Source of the DNA: Candidatus Gallitreponema excrementavium
GTDB taxonomy: Bacteria > Spirochaetota > Spirochaetia > Treponematales > Treponemataceae
DNA length: 58,750 nucleotides
Assembly (NCBI GenBank): GCA_017694795.1
Contig: JADIMM010000111.1
Coordinates: forward strand, 1-58,750
Direction of reading: 5' to 3'
A model generated the notes under the pieces. It was given only the letters and a program-made list of their open reading frames with translations, was not told the origin of the DNA and did not search any database. The position numbers and the translations under genes are program-made. This document shows, piece after piece, positions 45,216 to 53,375 of the stretch (its first letter is position 1; the number at the start of each line of letters is the position of its first letter).

Positions 45216-46262
45216 GTGGCAAAAACTAGAGGCTATAAAAGAGTTGAAAACGAGTTGGTCCGTAAATCCGGGGAGGCAACAAAAAGAGGATTTGCGAAAA
45301 TCTGGAGTGGAATAGCTGGTTTCTTTAAGGGCGGCCAGAACAAGCTTACAATAATGATTGTGCCACATTCCCAAAAAAAAGTGATGAACTTTCAGGCCAC
45401 GGTTTTTTCGGTAGCTTTTTTCTTTATTATCATAGCGGGAATTTTAGGCGGTTTCTTTGTTTATACCCGTTACGCTGTTTCCTCTAATGCAAGTATTTCG
45501 GATTTAAAGGCTTCTCTTGCCCAGGCGAATTATGACCGGGACAGGATGAAAGAATCAACTGAGAGCGTTCTTAAGGCGGCGGATAAATTCAGCCAGGCAA
45601 TGGCTTCTACACTTTCCACCGTAGGGTTGGAAATGCCTGCTGATTCAAACCAGAACACAGGAAACGGGGATTTCAATGCGCTGTTTAATACACAGCAGGC
45701 TGTATCCGGTAACCTTTTGGAAGTTTCCCAGCTCAACAAACTGTCCGATTATCTTAACGCTTCTGCCCAGTCAATAAGTGATATTGGTAAATTGGTCCAG
45801 TCCCAGACCTCAACTTTTTCGGATATTCCGAATCTTTGGCCTTTAAAAGGCGGAGTGGGACATTTTTCCATGCTTTTCGGAAGGAACAAGCATCCTATTA
45901 CAGGAGTATGGTATCTGCATAAAGGATTGGATATAGCCAACTGGAGATACGGTGATCCCATTCTTTCCACTGCAAACGGTCAGGTTGTGTCTGTGGAAAA
46001 GGATATGTTCTACGGAAACACAGTGATAATCAAGCACAAACACGGTTTTTATACACGGTATGCCCATATGCAGACTTTTGCAGTCCAGAGGGGACAGTTT
46101 GTTTCCCAGGGCGATCTGGTAGGATATGTGGGAAATACAGGGCAGTCCACCGGACCCCATCTTCATTATGAGGTTCATGTAGGTTCCGATGTAGTAGACC
46201 CTATTTCCTATCTGAATATAACAAAACAGCAGATAGAAAAAGTAGATTATTCAAGAAGATAG
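45216..46262 (+). CDS. M23 (LytM) peptidoglycan endopeptidase, membrane-anchored
   Basis: 348 residues. A basic N-terminal ~60 residues is followed by one transmembrane helix (VFSVAFFFIIIAGILGGFFV, ~63-82), a helical stalk, and a C-terminal LytM domain. The zinc ligands and catalytic histidine are intact: LHKGLDIAN, YTRYAHMQTF, GPHLHYEVHV. It cleaves peptide cross-links in the periplasm. The start is a GTG with GGAGAATTAA. A bactofilin gene follows 12 bases later; in several bacteria bactofilins position such peptidases to set cell shape or helical form, which suits a spirochaete. Confidence 0.92.
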   Translation: MAKTRGYKRVENELVRKSGEATKRGFAKIWSGIAGFFKGGQNKLTIMIVPHSQKKVMNFQATVFSVAFFFIIIAGILGGFFVYTRYAVSSNASISDLKASLAQANYDRDRMKESTESVLKAADKFSQAMASTLSTVGLEMPADSNQNTGNGDFNALFNTQQAVSGNLLEVSQLNKLSDYLNASAQSISDIGKLVQSQTSTFSDIPNLWPLKGGVGHFSMLFGRNKHPITGVWYLHKGLDIANWRYGDPILSTANGQVVSVEKDMFYGNTVIIKHKHGFYTRYAHMQTFAVQRGQFVSQGDLVGYVGNTGQSTGPHLHYEVHVGSDVVDPISYLNITKQQIEKVDYSRR

Positions 46263-46274
46263 CAGGTTTTAGAA

Positions 46275-46679
46275 TTGGCGTTTGACGGAATAAGCATAAA
46301 CACACTGATTGGAACCGGTTCCTTTATCAAGGGTGATGTAAGGATCGACGGTATGGTAAGGCTGGACGGGGATCTTGAGGGACGCCTTGAGACTCCTGAG
46401 AGGGTTTATGTCGGTTCCGAATCCAGGGTAAAAGGTGATATCATAGCAAAGTCCGTGGTTGTGTGCGGCATTATCCAGGGGGATATTATTGCCCCTGAAG
46501 GTGTAAAGATTGAATCTTCAGGAATGGTGATAGGAGATATTATTACAACAAAAATAGTTGTTGATAATGATGTTATTATTCATGGAAGATGTTTTGCCAT
46601 AGATAACCGGGAAATTTTTGAGCAGGAATTGGAAAAATATAAAAGTATGCGGGCTATTTCCCAAAGGTTGTATAAATAA
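46275..46679 (+). CDS. Bactofilin
   Basis: 134-residue cytoskeletal protein with the bactofilin beta-helix: repeating hydrophobic/glycine rungs IGTGSFIKGDVRIDGMVRLDGDLEGRLE, VYVGSESRVKGDIIAKSVVVCGIIQGDI, then VKIESSGMVIGDI. It polymerises without nucleotide, usually on the inner membrane. TTG start at 46275, preceded by an AGG. Paired with the M23 peptidase upstream and a YaaR-family gene two bases downstream. Confidence 0.92.
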   Translation: MAFDGISINTLIGTGSFIKGDVRIDGMVRLDGDLEGRLETPERVYVGSESRVKGDIIAKSVVVCGIIQGDIIAPEGVKIESSGMVIGDIITTKIVVDNDVIIHGRCFAIDNREIFEQELEKYKSMRAISQRLYK

Positions 46680-46681
46680 TT

Positions 46682-47203
46682 ATGGCTTTGGATTCGGTAA
46701 ATAACGCACTTTTTTTTACACCGGCAGCCTCCACTTTAAAGGCAGAAACAGAAAAAAAACAGAAAACAGTAGAAAAAAGCAGGTTTTCCAAGCTTTTAGG
46801 CGGAAATGAAGGTATCCATACAGAAGACAACAAGGTTTTTGAGGAAAATCAGATTCTTCAAAAAATCAAGGATATGACAATCGAAGATGGTCTGCAGGTT
46901 CTGTTGAATGAAATCAATACTGCATCCGAAGACCTCCGCAGAACAAGGACAAGGGAAAACCTTGACCGGTATAAGGATTCTATACAGGCCTTTGTAAAGG
47001 TTGTCATGGAAAAATCCTATTCCGTCGGGGAACAGACCAAGGGATATGGGCCGACCCGGAGAAAGTACGAAACTGTACAGGTGATAGACCAGAAACTTGC
47101 CCAGCTGGCAGAAGGAATCTTGTCAATGGAAAAAAGGCGTATTGAAGTCTGCCTGGGCAGAATGGATGAGATTCGGGGGCTTCTCTTGGATTTGATGACA
47201 TAA
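46682..47203 (+). CDS. YaaR/DUF327 family protein
   Basis: 173 residues, mostly helical and charged: RFSKLLGGNEGIHTEDNKVF, then DGLQVLLNEINTASEDLRRTRTRENLDRYKDSIQAFVKVVMEKSYSV, KGYGPTRRKYETVQVIDQKLAQLAEGILSMEK. It matches the DUF327 (YaaR) family, found in Firmicutes and spirochaetes, function unknown, commonly next to PSP1 genes as here. There is no signal peptide. It lies between bactofilin and PSP1 with 2- and 10-base gaps, so in one operon. Confidence 0.85.
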   Translation: MALDSVNNALFFTPAASTLKAETEKKQKTVEKSRFSKLLGGNEGIHTEDNKVFEENQILQKIKDMTIEDGLQVLLNEINTASEDLRRTRTRENLDRYKDSIQAFVKVVMEKSYSVGEQTKGYGPTRRKYETVQVIDQKLAQLAEGILSMEKRRIEVCLGRMDEIRGLLLDLMT

Positions 47204-47213
47204 GGAGATTATC

Positions 47214-48143
47214 ATGGGAGATATATTCGAAGAAGAACTGGAAGAGGTGGAAGATCTTTCTGCCCTGGAGGACCCCCAGGATAGCGGGGATATTTCTGAC
47301 GGGGGAGATTTTGTTTTTCCTTCGCCCTTGTTTAAAATCAAACTGGAATATTCCTGCGAAATTATATATGCGACCCACCCGTCGATGGTGTTGAATTCCG
47401 GCGATTATGTAGTAATCCCTACGAAATTCGGGAACGATATAGGACTTGTAAACGGAGCTGTAAAGGTTCCCCTTGGAATAAAACCTGATGAAGTGGTTAC
47501 TATCGTAAGAAAAGCCTCTCCTGAAGATATCCACAAACATAATGAATTTTTAAAAAAAGAGCTTCAGGCCTTTGAAATCTGTAAAAAAAAGATAGAAGAA
47601 CGAAAACTGGATATGAAGCTGGTTACCACCCATTATTTGCTGGACGAACCTAAGGTCTTGTTTTTCTTTAGTGCAGACAACCGGGTTGATTTTAGGGATT
47701 TGGTAAAGGATTTGGTTGCAGTTTTCAGAATGAGAATCGAACTCAGGCAGATCGGTGTTAGGGATGAGTCCAGAATAACAGGTGGGCTGGGAGTTTGCGG
47801 CAGGCCTTATTGTTGCCACGGTTTGACAGATAAATTAAAGCCGGTTTCAATCAGAATGGCAAAAGACCAGAATTTATCCCTGAATTCAATGAAGATTTCC
47901 GGGCAATGCGGCAGGTTGCTTTGCTGTCTCGCTTATGAACATGACTGGTATTCAGAGGAAAAGCAGAATCTTCCGAATGAGGGGGTCAGGTTGGTTTACG
48001 AAGGTGTCCCCTTTAAAGTTTGTGAGGTTTTGCCTCTTTGCCGTTCCGTAAAAATCAAAGACGACGAAGGCCGTATTGTGGAGATTCACAGGGACGACCT
48101 TGAAAGACAGAACGGGGTTTGGAAGATAAAAAATAAATCCTAA
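47214..48143 (+). CDS. PSP1-domain protein (RicT-like)
   Basis: 309 residues with an acidic N-terminal extension (~30 residues). The PSP1 core has YVVIPTKFGNDIGLVNGAV, RIELRQIGVRDESRITGGLGVCGRPYCCHG and SGQCGRLLCCLAYEHDWY. The cysteine sets (CGRPYCC, CGRLLCC) are those that ligate iron-sulphur clusters in the Bacillus RicT/YaaT complex. It is probably an RNA-processing or signalling adaptor (family inference). It overlaps the convergent methyltransferase gene by 4 bases. Confidence 0.88.
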   Translation: MGDIFEEELEEVEDLSALEDPQDSGDISDGGDFVFPSPLFKIKLEYSCEIIYATHPSMVLNSGDYVVIPTKFGNDIGLVNGAVKVPLGIKPDEVVTIVRKASPEDIHKHNEFLKKELQAFEICKKKIEERKLDMKLVTTHYLLDEPKVLFFFSADNRVDFRDLVKDLVAVFRMRIELRQIGVRDESRITGGLGVCGRPYCCHGLTDKLKPVSIRMAKDQNLSLNSMKISGQCGRLLCCLAYEHDWYSEEKQNLPNEGVRLVYEGVPFKVCEVLPLCRSVKIKDDEGRIVEIHRDDLERQNGVWKIKNKS

Positions 48144-48889
48144 ATCGGTTTGAGAATCCCCAGAATACAAACAGAATCTTTTTTTACCGGTGAAAATTCA
48201 AAATCAGAATAAAACTGACAGGAGAAACCGGCTTCATTTGCGTAGCTTGCAAACTCATCCCGTTTAATCCTGCACACGGGAAAAGAAGTTGTTACCTGCT
48301 TTCTTTTATTATCAGAAAATGACAGAGTCCCCCTGTATTCCATAATTCCGGACTTTGAGCTTTCAACCAGTTTCCTTGTTAATTTGACCCTCGGGGATTC
48401 CCGGGGCGGAAATTCAAAAGTCTTGTTGTCAATAAAGTAGTCATGGTTAAACAAGTGGGCTATAAAAATACCGGAGTCTTTCAAAATAATTCTTAAATCA
48501 TAAAGGAATTTTTTTACCAATGTTCTGTCTTTTAAGTATCCGCAGCAGGGTAAAAAGGAAAAAATAATGTCAAAACTGTCTTTTGCAAAATAACGTGAAA
48601 TATCCAAAAGGGACATTTCAAAAAACCTCGAATTGGAAAAAGGTATCTTTTTCCGCCTGTCGGCAATAACAATCATTTCCTTTTTGTCATCAATTCCGGT
48701 TACATCAAAGTTTTGCCGTACCAAGGCATGGTCTATCGTAGCCGTAAAACAACAGGTATCCAGGACCTTACAAATTCCATCGTATTTTATTATCCCTTTA
48801 TTACGGATACCTACCAAAAAATCAATGCATTTGGTTTGCAGTGGGAACAGCTCGTCATAGTATTCCTGTAGAACCGTGTAAAAATCCAT
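48140..48889 (-). CDS. SAM-dependent methyltransferase-like protein
   Basis: 249 residues. The methyltransferase fold is recognisable (VTGIDDKKEMIVIADRR; FDIIFSFLPCCGYLKD; LRIILKDSGIFIAHLF) but motif I is VLDTCCFTATIDHAL instead of DxGxGxG, so SAM binding may be altered. The C-terminal ending (GFSCQFYSDFEFSP) mirrors that of the methyltransferase at 20461-21222, so they are likely paralogues. Function unknown. The upstream 370 bases (48890-49259) contain no gene I can support. Confidence 0.72.
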   Translation of the reverse strand: MDFYTVLQEYYDELFPLQTKCIDFLVGIRNKGIIKYDGICKVLDTCCFTATIDHALVRQNFDVTGIDDKKEMIVIADRRKKIPFSNSRFFEMSLLDISRYFAKDSFDIIFSFLPCCGYLKDRTLVKKFLYDLRIILKDSGIFIAHLFNHDYFIDNKTFEFPPRESPRVKLTRKLVESSKSGIMEYRGTLSFSDNKRKQVTTSFPVCRIKRDEFASYANEAGFSCQFYSDFEFSPVKKDSVCILGILKPI

Positions 48890-49259
48890 CTCTCAATATT
48901 CACCTTATCTAAGTTTTTGCAGAATTTCCCGACTTTTCAGGTGTTCAAGTTTGGAATTCCAATATTTAAATTCATTAACAACTATATTACAAATTTTACC
49001 TATTTCAAGAGAAATGTAATCTATTTATTATAATTTAGAAAACATTGAATTTTAACCCTTTAATAAAAATACTATAATTCAAGGTTTTTTGAATATTCAA
49101 CTTAATGTTGATAATTTGTCTATTAAATATTTTACTGTCTGGCTGTTGTTTTTTTAATTGGGTTAAGACTCTTTTGAGCTTATTTGCTTGACCAATTTTG
49201 TTTTTTGTAATTTCATTCAGATTGTTTCCGGTTAAGGATGGGGGTTTGATTTTATTCAA

Positions 49260-50441
49260 ATGCATATGTTTCAAAATCTAAAAAATGCAGAGGATTCGTA
49301 TAAAAGGGAAAAAACTCTTATAGAAAATAACAAGGATTTTGTTTCCCGCAACAATAAAAAAATGCTTTTGGTTTGGATGGAATTAAGCGGATTACTGTTC
49401 TTTATCCTTTCTGTATCTGCAGTCATCGTTAGTCATATCAGTTCCCGGTTTATAGTGTATTTTTTGATTTTTTGTGCTTCCGTTCTTATGTGGATTGTGG
49501 TTAGGAAAAGCAACCGCGGAGGGGTTATACTTTTTTGTTTTTATGTGTTTATGGAGATTGCCTTCTTTTTTTCTGCGTACCTGAGCATATATGTAAATAA
49601 TTTTTCTTTGTCGGCAAGTACCCTGGGTCTTATCTGTCTTATACCTACTACGGTAATTGACAGATATAAAAGGGTTTTTTTGATAACATTTGTAAATGTC
49701 CTTCTTTTATGTTTTGCAACCTGGTATTTTAAAGAACCAGATTTGGCTTTTGATGATACAATAAATTTTGTTTCGTTTTCCATTGTGGGATTTTTTGTGG
49801 GAATGCACATCAGGAGCCGTATTTTACTGCTGTTTGAATACCAGAGAATTTCTAAATTACAAAGTTACCGGGATTTTCTGACCCAGCTTCCAAACCGGAG
49901 GAAACTTTTTGAAGACATCTCTTTAAGCGAAAAAGGAAAGGTTAAAAATGTTGTTACATCTGCAATTATGGTCGATGTGGATTTCTTTAAAGCCTATAAT
50001 GACAGTTATGGTCACCAGCAGGGGGATAAGTGCCTTAAGGAAATAAGTGCCTGTATCAAAAAATTTGGAGAGGAAAACAATGTTTCTTTTTACAGGTATG
50101 GAGGGGAGGAGTTTATAGGATTGGGGAGTATCCATTCTTATGAAGATGTGGGGAAAATCTGCGAGAAACTCAGGAAAAGTATTGAATCCCTTAAAATACC
50201 CTTTGAAAAATCCTCCACAGGGTTTGTTTCTGTCAGCCAAGGGTATGCAGAAATAAGCCGGAATAAAGCCCCCGGGTATGCAAAACTGATTAATATGGCG
50301 GATTCGGCACTCTATGCCTCCAAAAGGGACGGCCGGAACCGTGTTACAGGATTCAATGAAGATATAATATTAATCGACGGAGTGGATACTTCTGATCTTA
50401 CAAACCTGAGTACCAGGTATTCTGCCCGTACAAGAATGTAG
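49260..50441 (+). CDS. Diguanylate cyclase with membrane-spanning N-terminus
   Basis: 393 residues. Five to six hydrophobic helices (about 38-190) form a membrane sensory region, followed by a GGDEF domain. DFLTQLPNRRKLFEDI, MVDVDFFKAYNDSYGHQQGDKCL (metal and guanine-binding) and the active loop YGGEEF are intact, so it should make cyclic-di-GMP. There is no recognisable I-site (RxxD) that I can place with certainty. The ATG at 49260 has a distant AAGGATGGGG, so the start could be a few codons later. Monocistronic. Confidence 0.92.
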   Translation: MHMFQNLKNAEDSYKREKTLIENNKDFVSRNNKKMLLVWMELSGLLFFILSVSAVIVSHISSRFIVYFLIFCASVLMWIVVRKSNRGGVILFCFYVFMEIAFFFSAYLSIYVNNFSLSASTLGLICLIPTTVIDRYKRVFLITFVNVLLLCFATWYFKEPDLAFDDTINFVSFSIVGFFVGMHIRSRILLLFEYQRISKLQSYRDFLTQLPNRRKLFEDISLSEKGKVKNVVTSAIMVDVDFFKAYNDSYGHQQGDKCLKEISACIKKFGEENNVSFYRYGGEEFIGLGSIHSYEDVGKICEKLRKSIESLKIPFEKSSTGFVSVSQGYAEISRNKAPGYAKLINMADSALYASKRDGRNRVTGFNEDIILIDGVDTSDLTNLSTRYSARTRM

Positions 50442-50558
50442 ATTGTAAAGTCCTTTGTATAAAATCACGGCCTCAGTTTTGTTCCGCCAGGTTGCCATGA
50501 ATATTGAAGTTTTCCGGGATAAAATTTAATATCATCTGATAAGTTCAGGAGGATTGAT

Positions 50559-51026
50559 TTGTCTATAGAAAGAGTAAGAAAATATTTTGAAGAAAATTTT
50601 CCCGGGGTTGGCTGCAGGATTCTGGAATTTACAGAATCAAGTGCAACGGTCAGTCTTGCAGCCCAGGCTCTTAACTGTGAACCGGGAAGAATCGCAAAGA
50701 CCCTTTCTTTTTATGGGAAGGACGGGGTCATACTTGTAGTTGCTGCAGGTACTGCCAAAATCGACAATAAAAAATTTAGGGGGACTTTTGGTTTGAAAGC
50801 CAGGATGCTTAGTCCCGAAGATGCCGAAAACCTTGTGGGCCATGCAGTGGGAGGAGTATGCCCTTTCGGTGTTAATCCAGGTGTAGAAGTTTATCTTGAT
50901 AATTCCCTTAAAAGCTTTGAGACAGTTTATCCTGCCTGCGGTAGTAGTAACAGTGCAATTGAACTTACACCTGATGAACTGGAAAAATATTCCGGTGCAA
51001 AGGCCTGGGTTGATGTCTGCTGTTAA
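50559..51026 (+). CDS. YbaK/EbsC-type aminoacyl-tRNA deacylase
   Basis: 155 residues. Matches the YbaK/ProX editing-domain family: SSATVSLAAQALNCEPGRIAKTLSF, KIDNKKFRGTFGLKARML, GHAVGGVCPFGVNPGVEVYLDNSL (the GxxxGG-CPFG motif) and VYPACGSSNSAIELTPDEL. It hydrolyses mischarged Cys/Ala-tRNAPro in trans. The start is a TTG preceded by AGGAGGATTGA. It is followed by repeat cluster E. Confidence 0.9.
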   Translation: MSIERVRKYFEENFPGVGCRILEFTESSATVSLAAQALNCEPGRIAKTLSFYGKDGVILVVAAGTAKIDNKKFRGTFGLKARMLSPEDAENLVGHAVGGVCPFGVNPGVEVYLDNSLKSFETVYPACGSSNSAIELTPDELEKYSGAKAWVDVCC

Positions 51027-51061
51027 TCTCCCGGGATAAAGGTCTTTTGGACTTTTGAAAT

Positions 51062-51412
51062 GTGAGATGCAGCTCTGTGTCCTGGTTTTGCTATTCTCCC
51101 GGGTAGACTTTTGCCGGGTTTTTGGAATACAGCTCTGTGTCGTGGGGAGGAGCTCTGTGCAGCTGATATTGAGCTCTGTGTCATTGGGAGGAGCTCTGCG
51201 CAGCTGATGTTGAGCTCTGTGTCGTTGGGAGGAGCTCTGTGCAGCAGATGTTGAGCTCTGTGTATCATGAGGCGGCTTGGAGGTTGCAGGGGTGATGAGC
51301 CTTGTGTGCCGCAGGGTAAAAGCTCTGTGTTATGGGGAGGAGCTCTGTGCAGCTGATATTGAGCTCTGTGTCATTGGGAGGAGCTCTGCGCAGCTGATGT
51401 TGAGCTCTGTGT
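51062..51412 (+). repeat. Repeat cluster E: phased tandem array of AGCTCTG(T/C)G
   Basis: Thirteen plus-strand copies start at 51071, 51131, 51151, 51172, 51192, 51213, 51233, 51254, 51321, 51341, 51362, 51382 and 51403. Within the arrays the distances alternate 20, 21, 20, 21. The unit is really a ~41-base dimer: GGAGG-motif-CAGCTGAT(A/G)TT-G-motif-TCATTGG. An ~80-base block at 51131-51221 recurs nearly exactly at 51321-51411. The array occupies the gap between the YbaK gene and the DUF3089 gene (51027-51466). Confidence 0.92.
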
Positions 51413-51466
51413 TGGTTATAAATAAATAATAAAAGAAGAATAAGGATTTTAGTGTAAAGGAATTAT

Positions 51467-52468
51467 ATGAGAAAAATAAGTGCCTTTTTTCTGGTTTTAT
51501 GTTTTGTTTTTTCCTGTTCAAAAGACGGTGAAAGGACATTAGAAAAACATATCGGATATCCCGATTATTCAGGGGGTTCAAACTGGGCATATTTTGAGAC
51601 GGAAGTAACAGGGAAAAAAGCCGATGTATTTCTGGTTTGTCCCACAGTGTTTTTGGGAGACACGGATGATGGTGTTTTTAACATGGCTTTGAATGATAAA
51701 GAGGAAAGAGAGAACTTTTTGGGAGCCCTGAATATGGAACGGGGAATATATGATTCCCAATGCAGAATGTTTGCCCCGTATTACAGACAGGCCGGACTTA
51801 ATGTTTACAAACTGCCCCTTAAGGAAAGGGAATTTGTCCTTTCTTTGGCTTATAAGGATGTGGAAAAGGCCTTTGATTATTATATTACAGAAATTAACCA
51901 AGGCCGCCCATTTATTCTTGCCGGGTTTTCCCAAGGGGCGGACATGTGCATCCGGCTGATGAAAAGGTATTTTGGAAAGGAAGAATTTGAAAAGCTTGTT
52001 GCCTGCTATGCCATTGGCTGGGCTTTGACCAAAGAAGACATAGAATCCCAGCCTTTAATTAAGCCGGCCCTTAGCGAATCCGATACAGGGGTCGTTATAA
52101 GTTTCAATTCCGAATCCCCGGAAACAACGGCTTCACTTATTATTCCGGAAGACTCTGTGAGTTTTTCCATAAATCCCCTTAACTGGAAAACTGATTCAAC
52201 TCCGGCTTCAAAGGATTTGAATATTGGGGCCTGTTTTACGGATTATTCGGGAAATATAACCCGGGAAGTTCCTTTCCTTACCGGATGCTATTTAGATTCA
52301 AAGCGGGGGGCATTAAAGATTACAGATGTTACACCGGAAGAATACCCGCCGGTTTTGGATATATTTTCACCTGGGGTTTACCACCTCTACGACTACCAGT
52401 TCTTTTACAGAAACCTGGAACAAAATGTTCTTTTAAGGATAGAAGAATTTACGGAAGGAAATAAATAA
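51467..52468 (+). CDS. DUF3089 alpha/beta-hydrolase lipoprotein
   Basis: 333 residues. Lipoprotein signal MRKISAFFLVLCFVFSC with lipobox cysteine C17. The DUF3089 fold shows VFLVCPTVFLGDTDDGVFN, SQCRMFAPYYRQAGLNVY, a nucleophile elbow AGFSQGADM, and YHLYDYQFFYRNLEQNVLLRI near the C-terminus. Function unknown; a membrane-anchored esterase/lipase is plausible (inference). It stands alone between two repeat clusters. Confidence 0.85.
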   Translation: MRKISAFFLVLCFVFSCSKDGERTLEKHIGYPDYSGGSNWAYFETEVTGKKADVFLVCPTVFLGDTDDGVFNMALNDKEERENFLGALNMERGIYDSQCRMFAPYYRQAGLNVYKLPLKEREFVLSLAYKDVEKAFDYYITEINQGRPFILAGFSQGADMCIRLMKRYFGKEEFEKLVACYAIGWALTKEDIESQPLIKPALSESDTGVVISFNSESPETTASLIIPEDSVSFSINPLNWKTDSTPASKDLNIGACFTDYSGNITREVPFLTGCYLDSKRGALKITDVTPEEYPPVLDIFSPGVYHLYDYQFFYRNLEQNVLLRIEEFTEGNK

Positions 52469-52470
52469 AA

Positions 52471-52590
52471 AGCTCTGTGCACCGGAGGGAAAAAGCTCTG
52501 AGTACCGGTAAAAGCTCTGTGCACTGGAGGCTGAAAGCTCTGTGTACCGTGGGGTGCGGAAGTTAGCGGAGAGCGCGGCAGCTCTGTGTA
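52471..52590 (+). repeat. Repeat cluster F: AGCTCTGTG motifs
   Basis: Copies at 52471, 52513, 52536 and 52580, a variant at 52494 (AGCTCTGAG), spaced 19-23 bases (the last gap is 44, about two units). Linkers resemble (T/C)ACCGGAGGGAAA, the same as cluster G about 300 bases downstream. It begins two bases after the DUF3089 stop. Confidence 0.85.
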
Positions 52591-52656
52591 CGATTTTAGC
52601 ATAAATCTTTTTGCAAGGAAAATTGGGGATGCCCCAAAAATCTGTTTTGGGCAGAA

Positions 52657-52760
52657 GAAAAACGACTATATTCCTCAGGTAAATAGTCTATTTTCTCCTG
52701 GTAAATAACTTATTTTCCCCGGGAAAAACGACTATTTTCTCAAGGTAAATAGTCTATTTA
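52657..52760. repeat. AT-rich imperfect tandem repeat, different from the AGCTCTGTG family
   Basis: A ~38-base element beginning GAAAAACGACTAT and ending GGTAAATAGTCTATTT occurs at 52657-52694 and 52723-52759. A partial copy, GGTAAATAACTTATTT, sits between them (52700-52715). AAATA-GTC-TATTT is an inverted repeat. A CCCAAAA/TTTTGGG hairpin flanks on the left (about 52634). No gene in 52469-53375. Confidence 0.7.
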
Positions 52761-52869
52761 CCTACGCCCAAAAGTATATTTTTCTTATGCCCAAAAAATA
52801 CTTTTTCCCTTCCCCAAAAATCAGGATAAATAAACTTGTATTTGCATTGCAAAGGACTTCGTTTGCCGG

Positions 52870-53045
52870 GGTAAAAGCTCTGTGGACCGGAGGAAAAAAG
52901 CTCTGTGTACCGGAGGGAAAAGCTCTGTGCACCGGAGGGAAAAAGCTCTGTGTACCGGAGGGAAAAAGCTCTGTGCACCAGTGGGAAAAAGCTCTGTATA
53001 CCGAGGGAGAAAGCTCTGTGTACCGGTAAAAGCTCTGTGCCACAA
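52870..53045 (+). repeat. Repeat cluster G: ~22.7-bp tandem array of AGCTCTGTG
   Basis: Copies at 52876, 52899, 52921, 52944, 52967, 53012 and 53031, with a variant at 52990 (AGCTCTGTA). Distances are 23, 22, 23, 23, 23, 22, 19. The linker is (T/C)ACCGGAGGGAAAA. All copies are on the plus strand. Confidence 0.92.
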
Positions 53046-53062
53046 AAAACCGGCAAACTATC

Positions 53063-53280
53063 GCAAAAAGCAACGCTTTTTGCAGCTTTTGCACACGGCT
53101 ATTGGTAAAACATGAGTTTCCAGACGCAAAAGCGAAGCTCTGTGCCACAACTCAATGCAAACTATCCCAAGAATTCGGCACAAGCCGAATTCTTGTGCTT
53201 TTGTGTCTTTGCAGGGAAAAACGCTGTTTATTTGGCAAATCAAAGTTGCAAAGACGGCAAAAGCGAAGCTCTGTGCACGC
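53063..53280. repeat. Hairpins and two cassette copies carrying AGCTCTGTG
   Basis: Two perfect hairpins: GCAAAAAGC-AAC-GCTTTTTGC (53063-53083) and an 11-bp stem AAGAATTCGGC-ACAA-GCCGAATTCTT (53169-53194). Single motif copies at 53136 and 53267 share the left context CAAAAGCGA and end one near-identical block (AGACG, one extra G in the second copy, then CAAAAGCGAAGCTCTGTGC). The stretch to 53375 shows no gene. Confidence 0.7.
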
Positions 53281-53375
53281 AACCATTCCGGAAAAAGGGG
53301 CAAGGACTTCCCAAAAACAAAGAAAAACTTCAAACCGTCCCATTCCTTCCGGTTCAGGGCCGGTTAATTGTTTTG

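Noticed and set aside
51071..51411. CRISPR array
   Set aside because: The repeated unit is 9 bases with ~11-base linkers, linkers are themselves similar, and there are no cas genes.
52882..53115. Lysine/cysteine-rich repeat protein in cluster G
   Set aside because: The frame exists only because the ~22.7-bp repeat has no stop in it; several overlapping frames are equally open.
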